Shown here one piece after another: positions 32,037-43,597 of a stretch of DNA of 64,000 nt. Source of the stretch: Vitrella brassicaformis. Taxonomy: Eukaryota > Sar > Vitrellaceae. Below the pieces are notes generated by a model that was given only the letters and a program-made list of their open reading frames with translations, searched no databases and had not been told where the DNA came from. The stretch spans positions 48,201 to 112,200 of the forward strand of contig CDMY01000343.1 of NCBI GenBank assembly GCA_001179505.1, written 5' to 3'. Positions within the stretch are counted from its first letter, which is position 1; each line of letters opens with the position of its first letter. Made by a program: the position numbers and the translations under genes.

Positions 32037-33803
32037 ACACATAGACACGTCACACGCGTGTGTCGCGTCACGTTGGCGTGTGTCGTGTCGCGTCCTAATC
32101 AATGTGTGTGTGTGGTATGTGCGTACTGTTCTCTGCCCTTGAGCTCCTCCGGTTTGAAGAAGGACTGCACACACTCCCGCCCGTCCGCGCTCGGCTGCTG
32201 GCCGGTCTCCTCAGTCAGGTCAACGACGGCCGCCTGCAAGTCATGTACGTACGTAGAGTACACACATTTCTTGCAGAAGGCCAATGGAATGGATAGGCGT
32301 TCGCTTGCTTACGGGTATCTGGACGCTGAGGGACCATGTCGCCTCTCTATCGGTGATGGAGACATGGCCGCACTCGTCACACGTCACAGTCGACTTGAGC
32401 TCGCCTGCAAGTCAAGTCTGTAACTGAGCTGGAGGGGGTTACGTCAACGCAGACACTCTCTGTCTGTCTGTCTGTCTGTCTGTGTCTGTTTGTGTCTGTG
32501 TGTGACGTACCTCTGGAGATGTCCGACACTGCCGTTCTCTTGCTCATGTCTGTCCCGGCCTGCTGCAGTGTCAGGTCGCGGGGTGCGTCGGTGTGCCTCG
32601 TCCTGGCCAGCTCCGAAGCTATAGCACATACATAGACACACACACACACACACACAAAGAGAGAGAGAGAGAGATCCATTCCGCAAACTGTCTCCCCAGT
32701 AAGTCAGTGACTACATGGATGAATTCGAATGCATACCGGCCACGAGTTCACAGTGCAGGTTCTCGAGGAGGCACTCGCGAGCGGCGTGGGCGTCTTCCAT
32801 GCGACCTATCACTGCATGGGACCCATGCACACACACAGATACACACGTGTATGTCGCAAAGAAAGGTGTTCTTTCTTTTTTGAGTGTGTGGCCGCGCACC
32901 GGAGTCGACCGAAGACCGCACGAGCGTTGTGTACATACTCTCGGCCCTCACAGCCAGTGTGTGCTCCTCCTTGGCCTTCTTCTTGCCCTTGCCCTTGCCC
33001 CTCTTGGCCTTCTGCTGCTCGGCCTCACTTGGCGGGTAGAGGTGTTTGGCCAAACAAAATCAGTGAGTGAGTGAGTGAGTGAGTCCATGGATGAGAGAAG
33101 GGCAATATATATGAGGTGCGTGCATCAGTACGCAATTCGTACGAGAGCAGGACGAGGGTCTCCCACAGGAGTGCCGTCTGTGGGTCGTCACGAGGGCTTC
33201 GCTCGAGCGTCCTGCTGATCTCGGCCTCTAGGCGTCCTGTACATATGTTGATCGAGGAACAAATAAATAGCCATATCATATATAGGAGCATGGCATGCGA
33301 CTGATGCATATCAGAGTCTTTCCATGCGTACTTACTTGTGAGGGTGTCATGATGATCCTCGTACCGCTTGACCAGCTCGGTCTTGTGCGTGGTCAGGTAG
33401 TCGCCGTCTGAACACACACATGCGGAGGCCGTAACCAAGGTATTGGACTCATAGATTCCTGCATGCATGCGCGTCAAGGCAACGCTCACGTTTGAGGAGG
33501 TACTTGACCAGCGGGATGACGCGAAACACCGACTGGAACGTCGCATTGGCGTAGCAGTCGTTTTTGCCGACGTTCTCCAGCAGGAACTTAGGAAACTACA
33601 GGACGAAGACACAAACCCACACAGCCACTCATACACTCGGCTGGTTATGTCAACTCTTGAGTGCATTTCTCCCTCCCTGTGACCTCTTGGAGGAGCATCT
33701 CATCGTAAGGCAGCGGCGCCTTCTCGATCGAGTGGACGATGAGCCTGTTCTTGGCTTCTCAGTCCCTGCCGTTCTTCGGTGGCGGTCTGTGGAACGGCGT
33801 CAT
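31118..33803 (-). CDS. Second ubiquitin carboxyl-terminal hydrolase (USP, peptidase C19)
   Basis: About fourteen exons. The Cys box is ENVGKNDCYANATFQSVFRV (near 33575). It is followed by LVKYLLK, YEDHHDTLTSK, TALLWETLVLLSYELR and a Lys-rich insert (AKRGKGKGKKKAKEEH). The zinc finger CDECGHVSITDREATWSL pairs with YFCERCGHKCNATKRLSMAT, and PPALCVHYKRFGGHE follows. The His box is AAVIEHRGSSLHSGHYVEYH (near 31545), then WLVFDDQVNIIEEVSLDFVL. Catalytic Cys/His/Asp are present, so activity is expected. The tail AYMATYVQPN then PADGPDAAQPAASKK stops at 31118. The 5' end is uncertain: ATG 33803 (MTPFHRPPPKNGRD) is in frame with AKNRLIVHSIEKAPLPYDEM, but a TGA at 33759-33761 separates them. Confidence 0.8.
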
Positions 33804-34664
33804 GAACGGGGAATCACCCGGCACACCCGGTGGCCGAAAAAAGTGGCGGGTGAAATCCGGACGAGTTGGCAGGGGTAGAGGGACATGCGGCGGACAGCAC
33901 AAGCCAACAACCAGCCGAAAAGAAAAAGAAACGGAGGATCCGTGGCCGAAACAAGGCTGAAAAGCCGAACGCCGGTAAAAAATGGTGAGGTTTTTTCTTT
34001 TGGGGCGTCTCCGTCTCGTCGCGGGAAAATCTCGCCGCGCCTTTCTCCGGGTGTGTTCTCCGTCAGCCTGGGCCTAATCCATTCAGCGTGCTGTGAGTGC
34101 CTTCCGTCTGCACGTGCTGCCCTATGCCGTCGGCGCCGCCGCGTAGGTGTACTTCCGGGAGATTGCCCGCCTGTGCATCTACTGCAGTCCGAAGACTCAT
34201 ACACGTGGTGTGAAGACTGGTCGTCATACGTATGACTGAGTGGGAATGTCTTCATTTCCAACGTCACCCATTCAGACACAGCACAGCACATGCGTGGGGA
34301 TTTTTCGTGTGGTGCACTCCATGAATGTTTGTCGATGAGTGAGTGATGCCCGTGTACAAATGTGTGTATCTACCGGACCTGTTGTACTTTTTGGCGTCCT
34401 TCCTTTGTGAATGAATGAATGGTGACTGCTGATGCACACAACTGAATGACGTATGTATGTATGTATGCGTGTGTATGTATGTACATATGTACATACATAT
34501 GTACATACATACATCGACCCATCCCCTTTCTCCACAAGACTGCTCACAGCATCTCTGAATGAATGAAATGTGTCCATTTATGTTCATAATAAAGGTAATG
34601 TCTGCCACATCCACACACTGCCTGCCTGCCTGCCTGCCTGCCTAGCTGCCTACTAGATGCTCGC
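33804..34664. other. Intergenic with microsatellites and inverted repeat
   Basis: No convincing exon was recognised. It contains a short Arg/Lys-rich plus-strand frame (33885-34235) that lacks any family signal, a TATG/TACA inverted repeat at 34450-34513 and a (TGCC)n run at 34618-34645 just past the EF-hand gene stop. Confidence 0.45.
34450..34513. repeat. TATG/CATA inverted repeat
   Basis: GTATGTATGTATGTATG is followed by alternating GTACATATGTACATAC and ATGTACATACATACAT units. The stretch is self-complementary and could form a long hairpin or cruciform between the convergent flanks of two minus-strand genes. Confidence 0.7.
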
Positions 34665-35855
34665 CTACTTCAACAGTGCCCGCAAGGGGCCCGCTATCTC
34701 CGTCTCATCCGGCCCCGCATAGGGCCCATAAAACCTGACGCCACGGAACGGCACACACACAGCAGTGTGAGAATGTGTCATGGATGCAGCTGCTGTGCTG
34801 ACCATTTCTTGAACTCCTCGATGGTGAGCTTCCCGTCACGATTGACGCCTGCCCGCCTGAAGGCATCCTCTGTCGTCTCACGCGCGAGATCGTCGGCCTG
34901 CCGTGAATCCATCCATCCATCCATCCATCCACATCAGCGTGACTGCACACATTTTTTGTACCGATTGGACGTTTTGCAGCTGAGCGTGTGACTCGATGAC
35001 CCTCTTGACGCTCGGCGTCAGCACCACCCGAAAGACTGCAGCAAGCGCACCAAGGCAGGCAGTCAGGCAATGTGTGTGTGATGGTCATGCACTTGCCTGA
35101 TGCGAGGAATCTGTGCATCTCGTCGAATGAGATGCTGCCGTCTTTATTGGCGTCGAACGCATCAAACACCGCTGAATGGAACACATGCGACGTCTGCCTG
35201 TCTGGCTGTCTGATTGTTATTCGTCCGAGCCATTCACGGCCTACCGTGCAGCTTATCGTGGTCGTCCCCCTGTGCCATGAGCGCCACGCCGCACACAATC
35301 TCCATCATATCCACCACGCCGTTCCCGTCCTTGTCGAACAAACCGAACAGACCTGCAGTGCACACGCGAAGCACCAGTCGCACCACAATGATGCGTCCAG
35401 CAGCGCACCTTTGACGATCTTCTCGGAGGGCGGCTTGGCGTGCTCGGAACTTGTGTGCTGTGACAGCAGCTCCAAATAAGCACTTCTGAAAGCGTCCTCC
35501 GTCAGCCGTCCGCCTGCTGCCTCAGCTGCCGATTGCAACGCCCGAGTGGCTGCCTGCAGCACACACAATGACAATGCCGGCAATGTGACGAGGTGCTTTC
35601 CGTTAAGCCCAATGTATCTTGTGCGTCTTGTGCTCGCTCACGCACGCGAACGGGAATTTGGTCCAGTCGTGATCTCCCTCTGATGTTCTTAACCCTCGAG
35701 AGCACCCTGTCCTCCTTCCCCTCCGCGTCAGGCTGTTGCTCTGGGTCAATCTGGACGAGTGATGCATCGTCAGATCTGCCGCCGCCGCCGTAAAATGGGT
35801 CCGATGAGTCGACAGCTTCCATCGGAATCTCACTCATGGTTGGTTCAGTCGCCAT
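34665..35855 (-). CDS. EF-hand calcium-binding protein
   Basis: Seven exons from ATG 35855 (MATEPTMSEIPMEAVDSSDP). Three EF-hand segments are visible. LFDKDGNGVVDMMEIV has a complete loop (D1, D3, N5, D9, E12). FDANKDGSISFDEMHRFL is also complete. AGVNRDGKLTIEEFKKW has Gly instead of Asp at loop position 1 and may bind weakly. A segment with LTEDAFRSAYLELLSQH precedes them and could be a degenerate hand. The last exon ends GPLRALLK at 34665. It is a calmodulin/calcineurin-B-like sensor in general architecture. The Gly/Asp-rich N-terminal extension shows no myristoylation site. Confidence 0.85.
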
Positions 35856-36000
35856 GATTTGTGAGATCTGCGGGATGCAGCAGCGGTTTCAATCAGAACA
35901 GGATCGCTTGCGAGCTTAGATCTCTCTCATGGTTCTCTCATAGCCTGTTGTCTCCCAGACCAGGAGGAGAAGGCGCGTGCTGTGGCTGCTGTCAGGAAAG

Positions 36001-36924
36001 ATGGTGTCATCTGTGTGCGTTGTGTTGAGCCTCCTGGCTGCTGTCTTCGTGCTGCTGCCGTCTGCTGTGCTGGCGCAGTCTTCAACGAGAGTACAAGCCA
36101 TCTCGGTACGAGAAGATATGTCATTCACCCTGGATTCACCCCTTGATGTGCATCTTGGCTGTTTGTCCTGTGTGCTGTGTCCATCAATGCAGCGTGTTGT
36201 ACCAGCCACAGCAGGCTCGCTGCCGTATCTCTTTGTGGTCGGCGGCATTGTGGCACAGGGCAAAAGCTCCCTGTCTGTGCAGGTACAACAAACAGATGGG
36301 ACAACACACGAGTGACGTCCCATGTGTGCTGCCCGTGTGTGTTGTCTGTTGTAGAATTACGGTCCCGGCAGCGTTTCCCTGACGATCGTCGATGAGGACA
36401 ACAACACTCTCTCAGCTGCGACCATCGCACAGGATGACTCGCTCACCAGTCAGCCGCCCTTTGATGCGAGCAATGAGCTGACCTTCATCCTCGCGGCCGA
36501 GAATGGGACAGAGGTCTTTCGACAGACAGTCAAGAACGATCTGACGTACACCTTCGCCCCTGAAGCCAATGAGATTATGATGCTGAAACTCGACGTGACG
36601 ACGAACAACGTCTTGCGGCTAACTCTCGGCAACCAGCTGACATTCGACCTTGTGGCAACCATGGAGCGACAGGGCGAGCCAGTGGATGGCTCTGGGACAG
36701 TGATTCAGCCGAGGGCCTCGCCCACATCGAGTTGGCTGCAGCTGACCTTCCTGCAGCGGCTGGCTGAGGGCGACGATTTCTACGTGTCAATGGTGCCAAA
36801 GGACGAGGGCGATGGGACGGGCGTCGTGGGGTTTGCGGCTATCACTTACTGGCGGCCCTTTGCGAACGCAGACAGGAGAAGGAGACTGAATGGCATAGGG
36901 GGAATGGCCAGGGTGAGCGCCTGA
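36001..36924 (+). CDS. Family C secreted protein C2
   Basis: Model join(36001-36105, 36193-36282, 36355-36924), 254 residues. The exon sizes 105 and 90 are identical to C1. The signal peptide is MVSSVCVVLSLLAAVFVLLP then SAVLAQ. The mature part includes LPYLFVVGGIVAQGKSSLSV, NYGPGSVSLTIVDEDN, DDSLTSQPPFDASNELTFIL, NNVLRLTLGNQLTFDLVATM and LQLTFLQRLAEGDDFYVSMV, ending RRRRLNGIGGMARVSA. It is paralogous to C1 with many amino-acid differences but conserved length and splice sites, so both copies may be under selection. The function is unknown; secretion or surface location is inferred from the signal peptide. Confidence 0.8.
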
Positions 36925-37317
36925 TCATACGAAAGGTGAGGGAACAACACTGCTTACCCACTGTCTCACTCACTCACTCACTCACTCACTCGGGCACACA
37001 CTGTCTCTGCTCTCGGTGGACGGCTGTAGGCAAGTTGTCGAATATCTACTTAGTGACCGTCGCTCTTTTTGATGATGTACGTTGGTGTTGTAAGGGGTGA
37101 GACGGAATCAGCGTCTTGCGAATCTCTGTCGTTCTGTGTGGCAGTACGATCTCGGGCTTTTTGTTTTGTGTGTGTTTGTGACATCCCATCAGTGTAGAAC
37201 AATCTGTCCTGCAAGACATGTCCTGCTGTCTTGCCTCTCCACTCCCTGCATCACATACAGTGCACTGCGTGCAGACAGAATTTCTTTACTTGTACTGTAT
37301 GATTTTCGAGGCAGAGA

Positions 37318-37465
37318 GCCAAATGAATGCGTTTGTTTATCTATGAGTGGGTGGGTGCAGTGCGGCGGGTGAGTGGAAAGGTACACGCGGCTGCGCCAGG
37401 CCTGATCATAGTGTTCGTCAGGCTGCGCCGTGTGGTTGATCGACTTATGCGTTGTGAGCATAAAT
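37318..37465 (-). repeat. Dispersed repeat R1, copy 3 (inverted)
   Basis: Reverse complement of copies 1 and 2, including CGGCTGCGCCAGGCCTGATC and CGCCGTGTGGTTGATCGAC. Confidence 0.85.
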
Positions 37466-37470
37466 GCACA

Positions 37471-38189
37471 GATGTCATTCAGTCATGTGATCAGCAGTCT
37501 TCATCCATTCGCCACACACACACACACACACACAGCACGCCCGGGGCCGCCTGGCGGTCATCCATCGGATCATCACTTGGGCGCACAACAGAGATGTAGG
37601 CATCACTACAGCAGCGTGCCTGTCTGCCTCTCTCGCTGTCTGTCTGTCTGTCCCTCGCGCAGACAATCGACAATCTCGACATGTACAGTTACTGACTGAC
37701 GTATTTGATAGCTGTTTTGATTTTTCAGATACGACAGCTGACATGGCTCTGTTGTTAATGAGGGAGGGGATCAGTCACTCTTACGTACCCCTTCCCGCTC
37801 GAACGGCTTTGCCCGATCGCTTTTGGTTAATCAAGGCATCCCTGCAGACAGACGGTCGGTCGGTCGGTCGGTCCATCAGACACGCACACACACGGTGCTC
37901 ATGACATGATGAAAGCATCATGGAGTCACACATGACATGCTCAGACAAAAATGCCTCGCCCCTATCTGTCCACTGAGTATGCAATCAAACTCATCCACTC
38001 AACTCATTATTCATCAACGCTAGCCATCCCTCGCAAACCCTCGATCTGATCTGCCGTCCATCACATAAGTGTACAACACACCCAGACACGCAGGCAGACG
38101 CACACGCACTCACGCAGCCATGCGTGTGTGTGTGCGTGTGCGTCCATCGTGCGTCTGTCATGTGTCTGTCTGCCTTTCTGTTTGTCTGT
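37471..38189. other. Intergenic, microsatellites only
   Basis: CA, TCTG/TGTC and GGTC tetranucleotide runs. No exon was recognised. Confidence 0.45.
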
Positions 38190-39327
38190 CTATGCGGCCT
38201 CCTCTTTGACAAACTGGTCGTATTCGTCGCGTGTGAGCATCCCCGACACCTATACACAGACAGACAGACATGGACACACAAGCACACGCCGATGGGCTTC
38301 GTGTGTAGACAGTCTGTGTGTAAGTGTGTGCGGCGTAGCGTACCTCTCCCTGAAATTCGATCTTGGCGAGCCAGCCATTGCTCTCAGGCTCCTTCACACA
38401 CACGCACCACGCATCAACGCGTCCGCCATCCCTTCCACACATGACTATGGTCAGCATGTGTGTGTGGGCTCACTGACAGACCTCGTTGACGAGTTTGGGA
38501 TTGTTTGAAAGCTCCCCGTTCTGCTCAATCACCTTGCCGTCAACCGGACTGCACACCACACACACACACACACGGATGGATGGATGGATGCGTGGAGCTG
38601 TGCGTATGGTATGGTGCCGCGGTGTGGTTGTCCGTGTACCTGTAGACTTCGCCCACGGCCTTGACACTCTCGAGTGACAGCAGCCCGCTGCCCTTGGACG
38701 CTGACTTGCCTGCAGACACAACACAATGGACGGTGTAGTGCAGTTGGATGGATATGCACTGCACTGCACCGCACTGCATAGATCGATCAATCACGTGTGT
38801 TGATAAGATCTGTGCGCACCAACGTCGGGCAGGTCCACGAAGACGATCTCGCCGAGTTGTTCCTGTATTGTGAACACACACACACACACACACCAGCGCT
38901 CACACAAATCGATCACCAACCACACACAATCGTATCGTGCATCCAGACGTACGGAACACACCTGTGCGTGGTTGGTGATGCCGAGTGTGCCCACCTTGCC
39001 GTCAACCTGAACACAGACAGGCATTTACCCACCACAATGAATGAATGAATGAATGAATGTTGTCCGGCCATTCATTGTGTGCACACAATTCCACCTTGAA
39101 CCACTCGTGGCTCTTGGAGTAATACCTGCACACACACACACACACACGCACAGGCAGACACGCAAATGAACGTGTGCGTTTTGTATTGGCGTGCATCCCA
39201 CGTACGTTGAAAAAGGCCGCCCCACAACAAACAGGCCTGCACACACACACATTTCACGCCATGATTTCATATCTCAGCTCTGGTCGCTGGGCTGACCTCT
39301 GTGGGCCGCACAAGTGGCGCGTCGCAT
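38190..39327 (-). CDS. gcvH: Glycine cleavage system H protein, mitochondrial
   Basis: About seven exons. ATG 39327 opens MRRATCAAHR, spliced to GLFVVGRPFST, a basic mitochondrial presequence. The mature protein follows: YYSKSHEWFKVDGKVGTLGI, TNHAQEQLGEIVFVDLPDVG, ASKGSGLLSLESVKAVGEVY, SPVDGKVIEQNGELSNNPKL, VNEVEPESNGWLAKIEFQGE, then GMLTRDEYDQFVKEEAA. The ESVKA lysine is the lipoylation site, which shuttles the aminomethyl group between the P and T proteins in glycine decarboxylation. The length and order match the family. It diverges from the signal peptide peptidase gene with about 316 bases between start codons. Confidence 0.95.
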
Positions 39328-39643
39328 CAACAGCCGGACGGGCAGCATCCTGGACATACAGATCTATCCCTACCTGTGCACATACACACAGACGACAGAC
39401 CAACACAACTGGGGGATGATCCGATTGCTGGTCCTTTCGCGCAACTGGTGCAATGCGCAGAGCTGCCTGCTCACGTCTGTCAACAGCTGCGTATTCACGG
39501 CAGCGCCCTCTTCTGAGCAGAAATTTGAGCTCGCACATCTCGGGCTCTTTCCGCAAGAGTCGTTTGCAAAGAAACGACAAGAAAGCACACAGAGAGGCGG
39601 CAGTTGGTGTGCACATCCCATCCTGCCAACAACGACTCAAACG
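39328..39643. promoter_or_regulatory. Shared divergent promoter region, gcvH / SPP
   Basis: The only sequence between the two divergent start codons. It is notably free of long microsatellites compared with other intergenic stretches. No named element was recognised; the regulatory role is inferred from position. Confidence 0.45.
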
Positions 39644-42484
39644 ATGTCGGTGCTGCTCGCAGCTGTCGAGCTGCTCACCATGGTAGGTAACACAGAGGCA
39701 GGGAGGAAGGAGCAGGCGCACATCACTCTCTGTGTGTGTGTTGTCTTTGTGTGTGTGTGTGTGTGTGTGTGTGTTCTACACATAGGTGTTGGTGCCGACT
39801 TTGACGACAGCGTACGGGTGCTACGTGTGTGTGCAGAAGGAGAAGAGCAAGACGCTCAGGCACGTACATCTGCAGACACAGACAGACAGACCTGTGCACA
39901 CAGAGGAGTCTGGGCAACAGACTCAGACACAGACACAGGCAGACGATAGGTACACACACACACAAGGCCTTCTCTCGGACACACACACGCTCACTTAGTG
40001 ACATCCACACACGTGCTCAATCTTCCGTGGGTTAGCATTCTGGTCGTGTGTGCTATATGGTCAACCAAGAGTCTCTCTCTCTCTCTTTCTCCGTGTGTGG
40101 GTGGGTGGGTGGGTGAGTGCAGGATGCGGCTGTTGGGTGGTGTGTCCGTGTCAATGCCGACCGACGCGGCGTCGATCACCCCTGCACAAGTAACCACAGA
40201 CACGCACACACGTTTGAGTGGCGGCAGCTATGTGTTGCGTGCGTTTGTGTGCTGCCTGCCTGGCTGCAGGCGTGGTTATTGCCCATAGCAGGCTCAGTGG
40301 TGTTGATACTGCTGTTCTTCTTCAAAGACATCATGATCTTCCTGACGCTGTACGTCCTGCTGCTGGTATACATCGCACATATGCGCAGAAGGACGGACAC
40401 ACGCAAGTCATTGTGAATCGTGTGTGTGCGTGTGTGCGTGTGTATGCGGATCTCATCTGCAGGCAACGATCAGCGTCCCCTTTGTGCTGGAACCGGTCTA
40501 CAGGTACACACACGTGTGTCCATCCATCCATCCACTGCTGTCTGTCTGTGTGTCGTGTGTGGTGTGCAGGGTGTCGCCCACCTACGGCCATGTTTTGGTG
40601 TCGCTGCTTTCCGTAGCCATGATCGTCCTCTGGCTGTGGACAAGCCACTGGGCGGTCTGCTCGCTCTTGGCACTCTCGATGGCTGTCCTCGCCATGGTCA
40701 TACTCAGAATCACCAACGGTAGGGTTTTGGCCGTCCAGTCCATGCAGAGATTCCACAGCTGCTGTGACGTGTGTGTCTGTGTGCAGGGTGGGCGATAGTG
40801 ATTCTTTTCTGCGGGCTGTTCTTCTACGACATCTTCTGGGTGTTCCTGTCGCCCTATGTGTTCCATTCCAACGTCATGGTGACCGTCGCGCAGCAAGAGG
40901 CGAACAACCCAATGTAAGCGAGGCTTCAAACACACACACAGGCGCCCACACGCGCCAGATGCTCCCATGTGTGTCTGTGGGGTGTGTGGATGTGACGGTG
41001 CAGGTACCATATCATGGCCTTTGTTGAGCACATGGGTGTGCCCCTCCCACAGTGGATGCTGCCCACTAAGATACTCAGCCTGCCACGTACCCACTCACTA
41101 CCCCCCCCCCCCCCCCCCCCCNNNNNNNNNNNNNNNNNNNNNNNNNNNNNNNNNNNNNNNNNNNNNNNNNNNNNNNNNNNNNNNNNNNNNNNNNNNNNNN
41201 NNNNNNNNNNNNNNNNNNNNNNNNNNNNNNNNNNNNNNNNNNNNNNNNNNNNNNNNNNNNNNNNNNNNNNNNNNNNNNNNNNNNNNNNNNNNNNNNNNNN
41301 NNNNNNNNNNNNNNNNNNNNNNNNNNNNNNNNNNNNNNNNNNNNNNNNNNNNNNNNNNNNNNNNNNNNNNNNNNNNNNNNNNNNNNNNNNNNNNNNNNNN
41401 NNNNNNNNNNNNNNNNNNNNNACCCCCCCCCCCCCCCCCACACACACATCCATCCATCCATCCACATGTGTGTGTGTGCAGTGAAGATCATGCTGCCCGT
41501 GGGCATGAAGGATGACGGCAGTGTGCACTACAGCATGCTCGGCCTGGGCGACATCATCGTGCCCGCATTCCTCGCCATCTATGTCTGCAGAAATGCCGTC
41601 GGCAACTACCTGGTATGGTTGCCCGTTGACACTTCTGCACACGTGTGTCTCTTGCCATCTGTGTGTGTGTGTGTGTGTGTGTGGACAGCCGCCATTGCGC
41701 GCGCCGTTGGTTTGCTTCTTCGTTGGCTATGTGGCCGGACTGGCCAGCGCATCGATAGCCGTAAGCAACTCAGACGGTGACGGATGCAATGCCTGCGTGG
41801 GCAGGGCATATGAGAGAGAAAAGATGGCTCTTTCTGCCTGTGTCTGTGCAGGTGGCCGTGTTTCACTACCCTCAGCCTGCTCTGTTGTATCTGGTGCCCA
41901 TGACCACAAGTGCGTCTGACGAGAATGAATGCACACACACAGCCTAGGGATGGCTCGGCTCTGTGTGTGTCAGTTCCCGTGCTGCTGGCCTTCTACCGCG
42001 AGAAGTCTCTGCTGCCCTTTTTGAAAGGACACACAGCCAGCACTGACGACGGTACACACACACACACGCATGGACGAATCGGCCGTCCATTCACACACAC
42101 GTATCTCTCTCTGCCTCTCTATATGTGTGCAGATGCTGACCTGGGTGACCTGGCTGGCGAGCAGCCTGGTGTGCCCCTCAACACCCACCAGGACGCCGGA
42201 AGCTACAGCAATGCGCCCATCGACGCCGAGGCGGGAAACCCCAGGCACAGCAGCAATGAGTGCGACAGCATTCGGACGGACAGCGGCAACGGCATTGGCA
42301 CACTCAACCACAACCACACACAGGCCGGTAGGTGTGTGTATGTCCACCCAGATGGATGAGTGGATGGCTGGATGTGTGTGTGCACAGAGAGGAGAGAGAG
42401 ACAGTCCGCCAGCCCACTGCGTGACAATGGTAGTGTACCCCACACCCACGCCTCAGAAATGTGTGTACACAAATTGGTCTTCTT

Positions 42485-42520
<36 letters not shown>

Positions 42521-42803
42521 TGTGTGTGGCTGCAGGTACCACCAGTGCCTCGCGTGAGCTCGTCGAGCGGCGGCCCTTTGCCAACGGTGGCAGTAACCCC
42601 CCACCATCCGCCAGCACCAGCAACGGCGTCCAACGACTCCCAATGGTTGGTGCACACTCTCACACACAAGACCTTCACCCACGCCCGCTGCGTGTGTGTG
42701 TGTTGTGGTCTTGCAGGCGTCGCAGGAAGGGCCTAGGAAGGCCGACAGTTCGTATGGCGTGCTGGGTGTGGGTGTCGGTGTCGGGGCGGCGATGGGCAGC
42801 TGA
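39644..42803 (+). CDS. SPP: Signal peptide peptidase (intramembrane aspartyl protease, A22B)
   Basis: About thirteen exons from ATG 39644. Hydrophobic segments are separated by conserved landmarks: [60 protein letters not shown] (catalytic YD), [17 protein letters not shown] (catalytic GLGD), and [16 protein letters not shown] (PAL motif). These three motifs identify the family that cleaves leftover signal peptides in the ER membrane. A hydrophilic Asn/Ser-rich tail ends in [12 protein letters not shown] at 42803. The second coding exon appears to end at a GC donor (AG|GCACGT, about 39857). The 300-N gap falls between exons ending LSLP and starting LKIMLPVG, which join in phase, so it lies in an intron and probably removes no protein. 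Confidence 0.95.
41122..41421. other. Assembly gap (300 N) flanked by poly-C
   Basis: Exactly 300 N, with 21 C on the left (41101-41121) and 17 C on the right (41423-41439). It lies within an SPP intron. The round size suggests an arbitrary scaffold gap at a homopolymer. Confidence 0.95.
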
Positions 42804-43597
42804 TGCTATACCCAGTTGCGGAAACAATTAGAGGGACGAATGGAGGTCTTTTTGTGTGGCGAATTGAATTGAATGAATGAATGAATGGAGCTGAGCCTGG
42901 CGGCCCCTGTGTTTGTCTGCGTCTCGATTGCATGCTCAGGCACCGCATCGACAGACACTCGTGCTCAAGTGGAAGGGTGCGAGTGCGTGTGATGTAGTGC
43001 TTGAGCACGCAATGGTGACACAGTCGGCCGATGGCGCGCACGTCCGACTGACAGACTGCATATGCGCGACGATTGACACAAATGGTCGGTGGGTCATTTA
43101 TACACACACGACTGACTGAAAAAAGAGAGACGAGACCCTTCTGTTCTCTGTGTCTGCGTATAGACACCACCCTCCCTCCCTCAGCTGAACCACTGCAGCC
43201 ACAGCCAAATCATCACGCTGCTGCTGCTGCTCATGTCATCACCAACCGAGAGCTCAGCGACGAGAACACGATTGCACCGTCGTGTGCTGTGTGGCCGAGG
43301 CCTCGTCGGGCAGCGCCATACGTAGCAGCACACATACATCGACCCATCCATCCATCCATCCACGCGTCGAACAAAACGAGAGACAGGCGAGCGGTGCACG
43401 CGACGCCATCCTATCCCATCTGCAATGTCTGTCTGTCTGTCTGTCTCTTTTTCTCTCGCGCAGACACAGTGCACAGTTTGTTTCACCCACAAAGATGCAA
43501 ACGCGTTCGCGCGCCCCCTCTTTCTGTGTACACGTGTATCCCTCCAGCTGCGCAAAATGTCATCTGTCTATCTCTCTCTGGAGGGAGGCTGGCTGAG
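42804..43597. other. Intergenic between convergent genes
   Basis: Between the SPP and kinase stops. It contains GAAT, ATCC and TCTG microsatellites. No gene was recognised. Confidence 0.45.

Larger units (their letters stand above)
35925..37470. repeat. Inverted duplication arm 2 (partner 26890-28370)
   Basis: Carries C2, its 3' flank with CACTCACTCACTCACTC, and R1 at 37318-37465, all in reverse orientation to arm 1. The arms are about 8 kb apart and flank B2, USP and EF-hand genes. Confidence 0.8.

Noticed and set aside
31792-32142. Long open frames made of CVCVCV, HTHTHT or LSLSLS through CA/TG/GA repeats (here and throughout the window)
   Set aside because: They are translations of intronic or intergenic microsatellites, occur on both strands, and conflict with well-supported exons.
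32460-32500. CRISPR-like array from repeated TGTCTGTC and GGATGGAT units
   Set aside because: These are simple tetranucleotide microsatellites without spacers, in nuclear eukaryotic introns.
33885-34235. Arg/Lys-rich plus-strand ORF between USP and EF-hand genes
   Set aside because: No conserved motif, no splice support, and it overlaps the likely 5' region of the minus-strand USP gene.
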